A stretch of DNA of 64,000 bases from Epiperipatus broadwayi (lineage: Eukaryota > Onychophora > Udeonychophora > Euonychophora > Peripatidae). The translations under genes and the position numbers were made by a program. The stretch's first letter is position 1; each line of letters starts with the position of its first letter. Under the pieces are notes generated by a model. The model did not search any database. It saw nothing but the letters and a program-made list of their open reading frames with translations, and had not been told where the DNA came from. The stretch lies in contig JAQFVV010006306.1 in NCBI GenBank assembly GCA_028023455.1, positions 1,393,001 through 1,457,000 of the forward strand, given 5' to 3'. Below, in pieces: positions 32,330-46,262 of this stretch.

Positions 32330-35300
32330 ACAACATGTTTTTAACACTAGTAAATCTTTAATCTACTTAATCCCATTTATTTTAAGTAAAACTTTAATAA
32401 AAAATACCTTCCCTAGATTAAAACAACAATGCTTCCAACCCCTAATTATTTTTAGACAATTAATAACACTTGCATCTTCCATATTGGATTTTATAAAAAA
32501 TATATAGTTTAATAGAAAAACAAGCAATTTAAAAGAAAAAGCTAAAAATGACATATAATAAATATTTAAAAACATCAATATTCTGTTAGTAAGTTTTGCA
32601 CCTATGTATATATTTGAGCCGCATCTATAATACTTTAATAAAAAAGAACTAATAATTAATAATAAAAAAATTAATAATAATTTTAAAACATGTTATTGAA
32701 ACATTAAATTTTATAATTTAGGGACGCACCTCAAACATATACACAAAAATATATACAGGACAAAAAAGAGCGGGATGGGAAATAGGGGTTTGAACATGGG
32801 TTAGTAGGTAGAAACATGAAGCACAATTTTAAGCTAAGATTGACTGCTTCAATAGGCATATGGAACTGAACTAAGTTCAGAAACACTATATATTAATAGC
32901 GTTAGCAATATAAAATCACCAACATCTTAACAGCAAAAAATAAAATTACAAACAAAATCCAAGTCAGAGGTCACATGGCTTAATTTAATAAGCTTGTGTT
33001 TACAAATGATATATATAGAGCTCACAAAACAAACTCATATCAATCTTTGTAGAATACACTCAACCTCTGACATCTTTCTGCTTCTGGTTTCCTCAGTGAG
33101 ATCCTATGATATTCAATCACTAGATTAAAAATACCATGACAAGCCCAGCATTTTATCTATTGTATAACAATTAATTAGAAACTCTGCAGTTTTCAGATGT
33201 CCACATGTTTTAAATTGAAATATGTAAGTTAAAGAGGCATATAAGATTGAACTAAGTTCAGATACATCATATATAATAGGTTTAAAAATATAGAATCACC
33301 CAAACCTTAACAGCAAAAAATTAAATTACAAAAAAAAATTCAAGTCAGATGTCCCATGAAATTATTGAATAAGATTGGGTTTACAAGTGTTATATATAGA
33401 GCTGACAAAACAAACTCTTAACAATCTTTGTAGAATACACTCAATCTTTGACATATTTTGGCTTCTGGTGTACTCTATGAAGTCCTAGGATATTCAATTC
33501 ATTGGATTAAAAATAACATGACAGGCCCAGCACTTTATCTATTGTATAATAATTAATTAGAAACTCAGAAGTTTTCAGATATCCATATGTCTTCCAATTT
33601 AGGTATCTAACATAAATAGGCATATGGGACTGAACTAAGTTCAGATGCACCATATATTAACAGCTTTAGAAAAATAAAATCAACAAAACCTTAACAGCAA
33701 AAAATAAAATTAGAAAATGAAATCCAAGTCAGATGTCACATGGCTTAATTGAATAAGCTTGCGTTTACAAATGGTTATATATAGAGCTCACAAAAGAAAC
33801 TCATATCAATCTTTATAGAATACACACCTCTGACGTATTTCTGCTTCTGGTGTTATCAGCAAGTTCCTATGATATTCAATCATTGATTAAGAATAATACC
33901 AGGTCAAGCCCAGCACTTTATCTATTGTATAACAATTAATTAGAAACTCTGAAGTTTTCAGATATCCATATGTCTTCCAATCCAGGTATCTAACATAAAT
34001 AGGCATATAAGACTGAACTAAGTTCAGATACACCATATATTAACAGCTTTAGCAATATAAAATCACCAAAACCTTAACAGCAAATAATAAAATTACAAAA
34101 CAAAATCCAAGCTTGTATTTACAAATGTTATATATAGAACTCACAAAAGAAACTCATATCAGTCTTTGTAGAATACCCTTAACCTCTGACATATTTCTAC
34201 TTCTCATGTACTCAGTGAAGTCATACCATGACAGGCCCAGCATTTTATCTATTGTATAATAATTAATTAGAAACTATGAAGTTTTCAGATATCCATATGT
34301 CTACCAATCCAACTATGTAACTTAGAGAGGCATATGGGACTGAACTAAGATCAGATATATCATATATAATAGGTTTAGCAATATAGAATCACCAACACCT
34401 TAACAGCAAAAAATAAAATGACAAAACAAAATCCAAGTGAGATGTTACATGGCTTAATTTAAGAAGCTTGTGTTTACAAATGTTATATATAAAGCTCACC
34501 AAACAAACTCATATCAAACTTTGTAGAATACACTCAACCTCTGATGTATTTCTTATTCTTGTGTCATCCGTGGGGTCCTGGGATATTCATCCATTATATT
34601 AAAAGGACCAGTACAAGCACAACACTTTATCTATTATATAAAAATTAATTAGAAACTCTGAAGTTTTCAGACTTCCATATGTCTTCCAATCCAGGTATCT
34701 AACATAAATAGGCATATGGGACTGAATAAAGTGCAGATACACTATATATTAATAGCGTTAGCAATATAAAATCACCAACACCTTAACAGCAAAAAATAAA
34801 ATTACAAAACAAAATTCAAGTCAGATGTCACATGGCTTAATTGAATAAGCTGGTGTTTACAAATGTTATATATAGAACTCACAAAACAAACTCATATCAG
34901 TCTTTGTAGAATACCCTCAACGTCTGACATGTTTCTGGTTCGAGTGTACTCAGTAAAGTCCTAGGATATTCAATCATTGGATTAAAAATACCACGACAGG
35001 CCCAGGACGTTATCTATTCTATAATAATTAATTAAAAACTCTGAAGTTTTCAGATATCCATATGTCTACCAATCAAGCTATCTAACTTAAAAAAACATAT
35101 GGGACTGAACTAAGTTCAGATACATCATATATAATAAATTTAGCAATATAGAATCACCAAAACCTTAACAGCAAAAAATGAAATTACAAAAGAAACCCAA
35201 GTTAGATGTCCCATGACCTTATTGAATAAGATTGGGTTTACAAATGTTTTATATAGAGGTCACAAAACAAACTGTTAACATTCTTTGTAGAATACTTTCA

Positions 35301-36424
35301 ACCTCTTGACATATTTCTGTTTCTTGTGTCATCAGTGACATCCTGGGATATTAAATCATTACATTAAAAGAACCAGTACAACTCCCCAGCACTTTATCTA
35401 TTGTATAACAATTAATTAGAAACTATGAAGTTTTCAGACATCCATATGTCTTCCAATCCAGGTATCAGACATAAATAGGCATATGGAACTGAACTAAGTT
35501 CAGATACTTTATATATTAATAGCGTAAGCAATATAAATTCACCAACACCTTAACAGCAAAAAATAAAATTACAAAACGAAATCCAAGTCAGATATCGAAT
35601 GGCTTAATTTAATAAGCTTGTGTTTACAAAAGTTATATATAGAGCTCACAAAACAAAATCATATCTATCTTTGTAGAATATGCTCAACTTCTGACATATC
35701 GTTGCTTTTAGTGTCGTCAGTGAAATCCTATGATATTCAATCATTACATTAAAAATACCAGGACAAGCCCAGCACTTTATTTGTTGTATAATAATTAATT
35801 AGAAACTCTGAAGTTTTCTGATATCTATATGTCTTCCAATCCAGGTATATAACATAAATAGGCATATGGGACAGAACTAAGTTCAGATACACTATATATT
35901 AATAGCATTAGCAATATAAAATCACCAGCACCTTAACAACAAAAAATAAAATGAAAAAACAAAATCCACCTGAGATGTTACATGGCTTAATTTAATAAGC
36001 TTGTGTTTACAAATGATATATATAGAGCTCACAAAACCAAATCATACCAATCTTTGTAGAATACACTCAACCTCTGATGTATTTCTGCTTCTGGTGACCT
36101 CAGTGAGGTTCTATGATATCCATTCATTGGACTAGAAATACCACACAAGCCCAGCACTTTATCTATTGTATAAATAATTAATTAAAAACACTGAAGTTTT
36201 CAGATATTCATATGTCTACCAATCCAGCTATCTAACTTAAAGAAGTATATGGGACTGAACAAAGTTCAGATACATTATATATAATAGGTTTAGCAATACA
36301 GAATCACCAAAATTTTAATAGTAAAAAATTAAATTACATAAAAAAATACAAGTCAGATGTCACATGGCTTAATTGAATAAGCTTGTGTTTAAAAAGGTTA
36401 TATATAGAACTCACAAAACAAACT

Positions 36425-37805
36425 CATATCAATCTTTGTAGAATACTCTTAACCTCTGAAATATTTCTGCTTCTTGTGTACTTAGTGAAGTCCAAGGATA
36501 TTCAATCATTGGATTAAAAACACCATGACAGGACCAGGACATTATCTATTGTATAATAATTATTTAATAACTTTGAAGTTTTCAGATATCTATATGTCTA
36601 TGAATCCAGGTATCTAACTTAAAGAGGCATATGGTACTGAACTAAGTTCAGATACATCGTATATAATAGGTTTAAAAATATAGAATCACCCCAAACCTTA
36701 ACAGTAAAAAATTAAATTACAAAAAAAAATCCAAGTCAGATGTCCCATAAAATTATTGAATAAGATTGGGATTACAAATGTTATATATAAAGCTGACAAA
36801 ACAAACTCTTAACAATCTTTGTAGAATACCCTCAACCTTTGACATATTTTTGGTTGTGGTGTACTCTATGAAGTCCTAGGATATAACATTCGTTGGATTA
36901 AAAATAACATGACAGGCCCAGCACTTTATCTATTGTATAATAATTAATTAGAAACTCAGAAGTTTTCAGATATCCATATGTCTTCCAGTTTATGTATCTA
37001 CCATAAATAAGCATATGGGACTGAACTAAGTTCAGATGCACATTATATTAACGGCTTTAGCAAAATAAAATCACCAAAACCTTAACAGCAAAAAATAAAA
37101 TTATTAAACGAAATCCAACTCAGATGTCACATGGCTTAATTTAATAAGCTTGTGTTTACAAATGATATATATAGAGCTCACAAAACAAACTCATACCAAT
37201 CTTTATAAAATACATTCAACCTCTGACATATTTCTGCTTCTCGTGTACTCAGTGAAATCCTAAGATATTCAATCATTAAATTAAAAATACCATGCAGGCC
37301 CAGCACTTTATCTATTGTATAATAATTAAATAAAAACTCTAAAGTTTTCAGATATTCATATGTCTACCAATCCACCAATCTAACTTACAGAGGCATATGT
37401 GACTGTACTAAGTTCAGATACATCATATATAATAAATTTAGCAATATAGCAACAGCAAAACCTTAACAGCAAAAAATTAAATTAGAATAATAAAAATCTA
37501 AGTCAGATTTCCTATGACTTAATAAGATTGGTTTTCCAAAAGTCATATACAGAGCCCACAAAACAAACTCTTAACAATCTTTGTAGAATAACCTCAATCT
37601 CTGATGTATTTCTGCTCCTAGTGTCCTTAGTGAGGTCCTGGGATATTCAATCATTAGATTAAAAAGACCAGTACAAGCCCAGCACTTTATCTATTGTATA
37701 ACAAATAATTAGAAACTCTGAAGTTTTCAGATATCCATTTGTCATTCAACTCTGAAGTTTTCAGATATCCATTTGTCATTCAATCCAGGTATCCAACATA
37801 AATAG
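36425..37805 (+). repeat. Block copy of 28360-29675, with the empty target of the 3.2 kb element
   Basis: Collinear with 28360-29675 through a string of shared rare variants. It then runs through CATAAATAGGCATATGGAAC without interruption. ATAG at 37802-37805 is the pre-insertion target of the 3.2 kb element. Confidence 0.8.
37716..37783 (+). repeat. 34-bp perfect tandem duplication inside a monomer
   Basis: CTCTGAAGTTTTCAG...CATTTGTCATTCAA at 37716-37749 repeats exactly at 37750-37783. The duplicated unit contains the second satellite dyad (CTGAAGTTTTCAG), so this monomer has three dyads instead of two. The exact match implies a recent event. Confidence 0.9.
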
Positions 37806-39719
37806 GCATATGGAACTGAACTAAGTTCAGATACACTTTATATTATTAGCGATAGCATTATAAAATCACCAATATCTTAACAGCAAAAAATAAAATTACA
37901 AACAAAATCCAAGTCAGAGGTCACATGGCTTAATTTAATAAGCTTGTGTTTACAAATGAAATATATATAAAGCTCACAAAACAAACTCATATCAATCTTT
38001 GTAGAATAAGTGCAACCTCTGACATATTTTTACTTCTGGGGTCCTCAGTGAAATCCTATCATTTTCAATCATTAGATTAAAAATACCAGGACAAGCCCAG
38101 CACTTTATCTATTGTATAACAATTAATTAGAAACTGAAGTTTTCAGATGTCCACATGTCTTCCAATCCAGGTACCTAACCTAAATAGGCATATGGGACTG
38201 AACTAAGTTCAGATACACCATATATTAATAGCTTTAGCATTAGAAAATCAACATTTTAACAGCAAAAAATAAAATTACAAACAAAATCCAAGTCAGAGGT
38301 CACATGGCTTAATTTAACAAGCTTGTGTTTACAAATAATATATATAGAGCTCACAAAACAAACTCATATCAATCTTTGTAGAATAAGTGCAACCTCTAAC
38401 ATATTTTTACTTCTGGTGTCCTCAGTGAAATCCTATCATTTTCAATTAATCGATTAAAAATAACAGGACAAGCCCAGCACTTCATCTATTGTATAACAAT
38501 TAATTAGAAACTCTGAAGTTTTCAGATGTCCACATGTCTTCAATTCCAGGTATGTAACATAAAGAGGCATATAGGACTGAACTAAATTCAGATACACAAT
38601 ATATTAATAGTGTTAGCAATATAAAATCACCAACATCTTAACAGCAAAAAATAAAATTACAAAGTTTAAGTCAGATGTCACAGGGCTAAATTTAATAAGC
38701 TTGTGTTTACAAATAATATATATAGAGCTCACAAAATAAACTCATATCAATCATTGTAGAATACACACAACCTCTGACATATTTTTGCTTCTGGTGTCCT
38801 CAATGAAATCCTAGGATATTCAATCATTAGATTAAAAACACCAGGACAAGCCCAGCACTTTATCTATTGTATAATAATTAATTAGAAACTCTGAAGTTTT
38901 CTCATATACATATGTCTATTAATAGAGGTATATAACATAACTAGGCATATGAAACCGAACTAAGTTAAGATACACTATATATTAATAGTTTTAGCAATAT
39001 AAAATCATGAAAACCTTAACAGAAAAAAATTTAATTACAAAACGAAATCCAAGTCAGATGTCACATGACTTAATTTAATAAGCTTGTGTTTACATATGTT
39101 ATATATAGAGATCACAAAACCAACTTATATCAATCATTGTAGAATACACACAACCTCTGATGTATTTTTGCTTCTGGTATCCTCACTGATGTCCTCTGAT
39201 ATTCAATGATTGGATTAAAAATACTATGAGAGGCTCAGAATTTTATCTATTGTATAATAATTAATTAGAAACTGTGAAGTTTTCAGATATCCATATGTCT
39301 ACAAATCCAGCTATCTAATTTAAGGAGGCATTTGGGACAGATCTAAGTTCAGATACATTATATATAATAGGTTTAGCAATATAGAATCACCAAAATCTTA
39401 AGAGCAAATAATTAAATTACAAAAAAAATCCAAGTCAGATGTCCCATGATTTAATTGTATAAGATTAGGTATACAGATGTTATATATAGAGCTCACAAAA
39501 CAAACTCTTAACAATCTTTGTAGAATATGCTCAACCTGTTGATGTATTTTTGCTTCGTGGGTCATCAGTGAGGTTTTGGGATATTCAATCATTAGATTAA
39601 AAAGACCAGTACAAGCCCAGCACTTTATCTATTGTATAACAATTAATTAGAAACTCTGACGTTTTCAGACATCCATATGTCTTGCAATCCAGGTATCTAA
39701 CATAAATAGGCATATGGGA

Positions 39720-40330
39720 CTGAACTAAGTTCAAATACACTATATATTAGTAGCGTTATCAATGTAAAATCACCATCATCTTAAAACCAAAAAATGAAAT
39801 TAGAAACAAAATCCAAGTCAGATGTCACATGTCTTAATTTAATAAGCTTGTGTTTAAAAATGATAAATACAGAGCTCACAAAACAAACTCATATCAATAT
39901 TTGTAGAATATGCGCAACCTCTGACATATTTTTGCTTCTGGTGTTCTCAGTGAAATCCTATGACATTCAATCATTAGATTAAACAAACCAGGAGAAGCCC
40001 AGCACATTATCTATTGTATAATAATTAATTAGAAAGTCTGAAGTTTTCTGATATCCATATGTCTTCCAATCCAGGTATATAACATAAATAAACATATGAA
40101 ACTGAAGTAAGTTCAGATACACTATACATTAATCTTTAGCAATATAAAATCACCCAAAAGTTAAAAGGAAAAAATTAAATTACAAAAAAAAATCCAAGTC
40201 AGTTGTCCCATGACTTAGTTTTATAAGATTGGGTATACAAATGTTTTTAACAATCTTTGTAGAATACCCTCAATGTTTGACATATTTCTGCTTCTTGTGT
40301 CATCAGTGAAGTCGTGGTATATTTAATCAT
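39720..40330 (+). repeat. Multi-monomer block copied at 59490-60140
   Basis: Shared rare variants include TAGTAGCGTTA, AATGTAAAATCACCATCATC, AAAAAATGAAATTA, AATGATAAATA, GACATTCAATCATTAGATTA followed by AACAAACCAGGAG, and ATCACCCAAAAGTTAAAAG. The two copies lie about 19.8 kb apart, or about 15.5 kb once the solo LTR is discounted. Confidence 0.75.
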
Positions 40331-42895
40331 TAGATAGAAGGACCAGAACAAGTCCAGCACTATATTTATTCTATAATAATTAATTAAAAACTCTGAAGTT
40401 TTCAGATATCCATATGTCTTCCAATCCAGCTATCTAACTTTAAGAAGCATATGGGACTGAACTAAGTTCAGATACACCATATATGAATAGATTTAGCAAT
40501 ATAAAATCACCCAAACGTTAACAGCAAAAAATTAAATTACAAAAAAATATCCAAGTCAGATGTCCCATGACGTAATTGTATAAGATTGGGTATACAAATG
40601 TTATATATAGAGCTCACAAAACAAACTCTTAACAATCTTTTTAGAATACCCTTAACCTCTGACGTATTTTTGCTTTTTGTGTCATCAGTGAGGTCCTGGG
40701 ATATTCAATCATTAGATTAAAAAAACCAGTACATGCCCAGAATTTTATCTATTGAATAACAATTACTTAGAAACTATGACGTTTTCAGACATCTATATGT
40801 CTTCCAATCCTGGTATCTAATATAAATAGGCATATGGGACTGAATTAAGTTCAGATACACTATATATTAATAGCGTAAGCAATATAAAATCACCAACACC
40901 TTAACAGCAAAAAATAAAATTACTAAACGAAATCCAAGTCAGATGTCAAATGGCTTAATTTAATAAGCTTGGGTTTACAAATATTATATATAGAGAGCTC
41001 ACAAATCAAACTCATATCTATCTTTGTAGAATATGCTCAACTTCTGACATATATTTGCTTCTGGTGTCCTCAGTGAAATCCTATGATATTTAATCATTAG
41101 TTTAAAAAAATCAAGACCACCCAGCATTTTATCAATTTATAACAATTAAGTAGAAACTCTGAAGTTTTCTGATATTCTAATGTCTTCCAATCCAGGTATC
41201 TAACATAAATAAACATATAGGACAGATCTAAGTTCCAATACATCATATATCATAGGTTTAGCAATGTAGAATCACTAAAAACTTAACAGCAAAAAATAAA
41301 ATGACATAAAATCCAACTGAGATGTTACATGGCTTAATTTAATAAGCTTGTGTTTACAAATGGTATATATACAGCTCACAAACCAAACTCATGTCAATAT
41401 TTGTAGAATACACTCAACCTCAGGTATTTCTCCATCTGGTGTCCTCAGTGAGCTCCTATGATATTAAATCATTAGATTAAAAAAACTAGGAAAAGGCCAG
41501 CACTTTATCTGTTTATAACAATTAATTAGAAACTCTGAAGTTTTCAGAAATCCATATGTCTTCCAATCCAGGTATCTAACATAAATAACCATATGGAAGT
41601 GAACTAAGTTTAGATACACCATATATTAATAGCTTTAGCAATATAAATTCACCAACACCGTAACAGCAAAAAATAAAATAACAAAACAAAATCCATCTGA
41701 GATGTTACATGGCTAAATTTATTAAGTTTGTGAGTTCAAAAGTGATATATACAGCTCTCAAAAAAAACTCTTATCAATCTTTGTAGAATACACAGAAACT
41801 CTGACAACTTTCTGCTTCTCGTGTCATCAGTGAGGTCCTATGATATTCAATCATTACATTGAAAATACCAGGACGAAGTCCACTACTTTATTTATTGTAT
41901 AACAATTAATTAAAAACTCTGAAATTTTCAGATATCCATATGTCTTCCAATCCAGCTATCTAACTTAAACAAGCCTATGGGACTGAACTAATTTCAGATT
42001 CACCATATATTGATAGCTTTAGCAAAATAAAATCACCAAAACCTTAACAGCAAAAAATTAAATTTCAAAAAAAAATCCAAGTCAGATATCCGATGAATTA
42101 ATTATATAAGATTGGGTATACAAAGGTTATATATAGAGCTCACAAAACAAACTCTTAACAATCTTTGTAAAATATCCTCAAATTCTGACATATTTCTGCT
42201 TTTTGTGTCATGCGTGAAATCCTGGGATATTCAATCATTAGATTAAAAAACCAGGACAAGCCCACCACTTTATCTATTATATAACAATTAATTAGAAATT
42301 CTGAAGTTTTTAGACAACCATATGTCTTCCAATCCAGGTATATAACATAAATAGGTATATGGGACTGAACAAAGTTCAGATACACTATATATTAATAGTG
42401 TTAGCAATATAAAATCACCAACATCATAACAGCAAAAAGTAAAATTAAAAACCGAATTCCAAGTCAGATGTCAAATGGCTTGATTTAATAAGCTTGTGTT
42501 TACAAATGTTATATATACAGCTGACAACACAAACTCATATCTATCTTTGTAGAATATGCTCAACCTCTGAAATGTATATTTGCTTCTGGGTTCCTCCGTG
42601 TAATCCTATGTTATTCAATCATTAGATTAAAAATATCAGAACATGCCCAGCACTTTATCTATTGTATAAAAATTAATTAGAAACTCTGAAGTTTTCTAAT
42701 ATCCATATGTCTTCCAATCCAGGTATTTAACATAAATAAACAAATGGGACAGAACTAAGTTTAAATACATTATATAATAGGTTCAGCAATATAGGATCAG
42801 CAAAACCTTAACAGCCAAAACTTAAATTACAAAAATAATCCAAGTCAGATGTCCCATGACCTTATTGAATAAGATTGGGTTTACAAATGTTATAT

Positions 42896-42899
42896 ATAT
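42896..42899. repeat. Left target-site duplication ATAT of the solo LTR
   Basis: The left flank reads GTT then eight alternating A/T bases; the right flank begins ATATAAAGCTCAC at 47174. The empty paralogue at 63043-63060 reads GTTATATATATAAAGCTC. That equals the two flanks joined with one ATAT removed. Confidence 0.75.
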
Positions 42900-43801
42900 T
42901 GTGCCCTTTTATATGGGTCACCATTTAAGTTTTGTGCTAATCTAGTAGAAAATTTTAAATTTAAGAAGTATTTTAAATGTGTGATGTTGACTTTGCTTGT
43001 GGTAATGTTACCATAAGTTTAATTAAAGCAATCTATGAGTATTTGATATGTGAATTGTGTTGATATTGAGAAGATATTTAAAATGATGATGATTATGATG
43101 TAATACTGCATTAATAAATTTAATAACAAATGTTTAAAGCTAAAGTATTTAAAAGACAAGTTAAAATTAGACAAAGATATTTATTTAATTTAAAATATAT
43201 GTTAAAAGTGAATAGAAATATTTTAAATTATAAGTGCTTAAATTGAGATTAATATTTGATTTTAATCATATCAAATAATTATTTTAAAATCTGATATAAT
43301 ATCTTATTTATTTTAAAAAAATAAATATTTATTTTAAAAAATGCAATTGTTAGTTTATTTTTAGACTATGAAGCGTTTCTTGTGTTATAAAAAAAAAACA
43401 GATGTTAGTTAAATTTACACAAGCACGCGTGGAAGTTGTCTAATAAAGTTGCATAACTATTTTACAAAATCATGTTGTAAAATTTATAAATAATACGTGA
43501 GTTATCACGAGATAAAAAAAATAAAGATATTAATGTAAAATATTAAATCTGATTTTTAAAAAAATATTACTTTAGAAATATAACGTATTTAAAAATATTT
43601 GATTTATTTTAAGTGATCTTATAAGGGTTAAAATTTAAAACTAAGTAAGAGAATATTTTAAAAGAATGTTTGATAGATTTGAATAAACGATAAAATTATT
43701 TTTAAAATGTAATAATATTAAATATTAAATAAGTCATTATTTTATTTTTAATAGTGAGTTGATAAATATGTAAATAAGCAAAGTTTGATTGTTTAAACGT
43801 A

Positions 43802-43835
43802 CCAATCAGATAAGGAGTTTCTGACAGTATAAAAG
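43802..43835 (+). promoter_or_regulatory. U3 promoter candidate in solo LTR (CCAAT + TATA)
   Basis: CCAAT at 43802-43806, TATAAAAG at 43828-43835, then a G-run and GCTCTCTACAATAAA about 25-40 bp downstream, where initiation would be expected. TATAAAAG is a canonical TATA box and stands out from the surrounding A/T. Counterpart at 20909-20944. Confidence 0.6.
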
Positions 43836-45124
43836 CTGGATTCAATTGTTGAGGGGGGCTCTCTACAATAAAACTTAAAAGTCGATTGTGCTATTGAGAA
43901 AATAGCCAAGTAAATTTATAAACGCTCTTAAAATCAGTGTTAAAATCATAAGAGTGTTATTGTATATAATTTTATAATTTTTAAAATGATAAGTATGCAG
44001 TAGAAACTTAATAATTCCCTATTGTCTTCTCAATATCGAAACTCAATTTACGTACAAATGATCATGGAAACATCACGTATCGTAGAAATATATCAGAAAC
44101 TTTATGCTAGAAAAGTAACAGACGCTGGATTAGTACAGAAAACTATAAGATGGAGAAAAGTAGTATTTTGGACTATAAATAGTTTTAAAGTTAAATTACT
44201 ATTGTCTGTTATTAATAGATATTTTAAAGAAATAAAAATACTTCTGTGGAAAAAAAGTATTTTTGACAAATTATAGAAGTAAAATGTATATCTTAAGGAA
44301 AGATATAAGAAGCAGTAGTAATTTTAAATAAATACTTGCCTTGTTAAGTCTTTGTGCTTAAAAGACTAAATATTGACGTTTTAAAAGGCAAATAGATTAT
44401 AAATATGATTATTTAAAATCGTAATATAATAAAATTGCTATATTGAAGTAATCTAAAACGCTGGACGTTATAGATGAAGAAATTAATTCTTACCTGAATA
44501 TGTTATTTATAAATGCGCAAGTAATACATGGATGTCCAAACTAAATTAAATTAAGCCAAGCATGCCAAGTTGATTAAAAAATTCAATGTAAATAATTTAT
44601 AAACTATAAATTAATTTAGAAATAATAACTTTTTGAATAATATTCTATGAAGAACTGGATCCAGACAGAACTTATAAACTATTTTTTTTAATTTTATTTT
44701 GTTTTCTTGGGGAACTTATTTTTTGAAAAAAGAACGTTATCATTTTTTATATAAACTTTCAAGAAACACGTGATACAACGGAACAGGAAATAGTGTTCTA
44801 TTGACTTTATACGTAGGATATTTGTTAGAACTTTTATGGTAGAACAAAAGTCATCGCTGGAATCCGTAATATAAATTTTTATTTTATTTATTTAACATAA
44901 AATTTAAAATATTATTAAACTATTAAAAAGTAGGTTAGGTACATTTATTAAATAGTAACTTAAAAATAATATAATAATTAATTACATCAATTTATTTTTA
45001 TAATTAATATAACACGGAATATTCTAATGAATGTTTATGAGTGAAAATGTGAATGATTTTTATTTTATGAAGCTGCAAATTCCGAAGAATACTGGATAGC
45101 AGACTGGACATTATTATTATTATG

Positions 45125-45177
45125 GTAAAAATATTGTATAATGATTTTTAATGAATTTAATATGTTTTTTTCTTTAG
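45125..45177 (+). other. Candidate mini-intron in solo LTR
   Basis: ATG/GTAAAA donor-like start and TTTTTTTCTTTAG acceptor-like end, 53 nt long, at the position aligned with 14117-14170 and 22353-22406. Confidence 0.4.
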
Positions 45178-46219
45178 ATCAACTGAATATTATGTTGTTG
45201 TAGAATGAATGGATAGATATTTTATGAAAACACATACATTATATTGACAACGAACTTTATTAAAATATGCATAAGTTTTTAATTTATAATGTCAACATGA
45301 TACAACATTACGTAAGAAGCTTAGAAATAATTATATGATTCTTTCGTAAATAATTTTGATATTTTTATTTATGTTTAGTATTAGAATGATGTTTATTATT
45401 TATCTAAGTAATTATTTTATTTTTGCAAGTCAGAAAAGGATTTTAAAAGTCTATTTTATTTTCCGTTTTATTAGATAAGTTAAGTTACGTTTTAGGTAGA
45501 GGCTTATATTTAGATTGAAAAGTTTACTAAGTATAGACAATATAGTATGAGTAATTTGGATAATGAATATTTTATTTGAAGTTGATATTTGTTTTTCCGG
45601 AAAATGTTTTAAATAAGTTTAGAATATGTTTTATAGATAGAAATTTATTAGAAAGGTTAGTAAAGCACATAGGGTAAAATAATGATTTTACACAGAAAGG
45701 AATCATAAAATTTATCTAATGTAATGTTTTATGAATTTAAAATTGATAAATGATTTAAATATTAATGTTTGAATAATACAGATATAGAATGCATATTTTA
45801 TAAAACATATAACAGGAATTACATTAGGTGGAATATAATTATAGCCAATCATTTGTTTTACATTATAAAGAGATATTGATTTTATATAAAGATATTAAGC
45901 AATGCTAATAATAAAGTGAATACATGATAATCCATTATAAATGGTCATACTTAATTAATGTAGCTATTTAATTAGTAGAGCTACATTATGTACACATGCT
46001 ACATAGATAGTCTTGACATATATCATTATTTTGTAATAATTAAAATACATTACTATTTATTTTAAAATCTAAGTTTTGGAAAAACACACTGTAATATTAT
46101 TAATATAGCATTTGAAGGAATGTAAAATTGTTTATTAAGTATATGAGTTAATAACAGTGAAAGCCTCTTATATTTGTATTTCTTATTTTTATTTTATTTG
46201 TTGTCATAAATTCTAAAAC

Positions 46220-46262
46220 TGTAAATAGTGTAAATAAATTCTTATTTGAAGTTATTGTAAAT
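46220..46262 (+). promoter_or_regulatory. Polyadenylation-signal block in solo LTR
   Basis: CTGTAAATAGTGTAAATAAA with AATAAA at 46233-46238, followed by T-rich sequence. One of the best conserved blocks between the solo LTR and element 1 (15728-15748). Confidence 0.5.

Larger units (their letters stand above)
29676..32851. mobile_element. 3.18 kb non-coding TG...CA element (probable solo LTR)
   Basis: It begins TGTACCAGTCAA and ends TTGACTGCTTCA, with 10 of 12 terminal bases inverted-complementary, and is flanked by ATAG duplications. TG...CA ends with a 4-bp duplication fit a solo LTR of a Ty3-like element. A non-autonomous DNA element or a short terminal-repeat derivative is the alternative. 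It shares no obvious sequence with the LTRs at 14001-24968 or 42900-47173. The largest open stretches (60-71 codons) look like chance. Inside are a 64-bp minisatellite, three perfect hairpins and a GC-richer island. B-box-like GAATTCGAACCC at 29776 has no matching A box or tRNA fold. The rest, including 29900-30300, 30340-30690 and 30910-31470, is AT-rich with nothing recognisable. Strand cannot be set. Confidence 0.75.
32852..42899 (+). repeat. Satellite array block C
   Basis: About 26-27 monomers continuing in phase from block B once the 3.2 kb element is removed. Higher-order structure is clear. Monomers with ACTCAGAAGTTTTCAG and CTCTATGAAGTCC recur at about 33470 and 36850, 3.4 kb or nine monomers apart. 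Deleted monomers occur near 34108 (AATCCAAGCTTG fusion), 34228 and 40238. It ends GTTATATATAT at the solo LTR. No genes. Confidence 0.96.

Noticed and set aside
32363-32578. 71-codon minus-strand ORF near the end of the 3.2 kb element
   Set aside because: Hydrophobic, AT-driven translation without motifs; nothing around it supports a gene.
44022-44276. 84-codon ORF in the solo LTR
   Set aside because: AT-driven open frame in LTR sequence, with no counterpart at the aligned place in the 3' LTR of element 1 and no recognisable motif.
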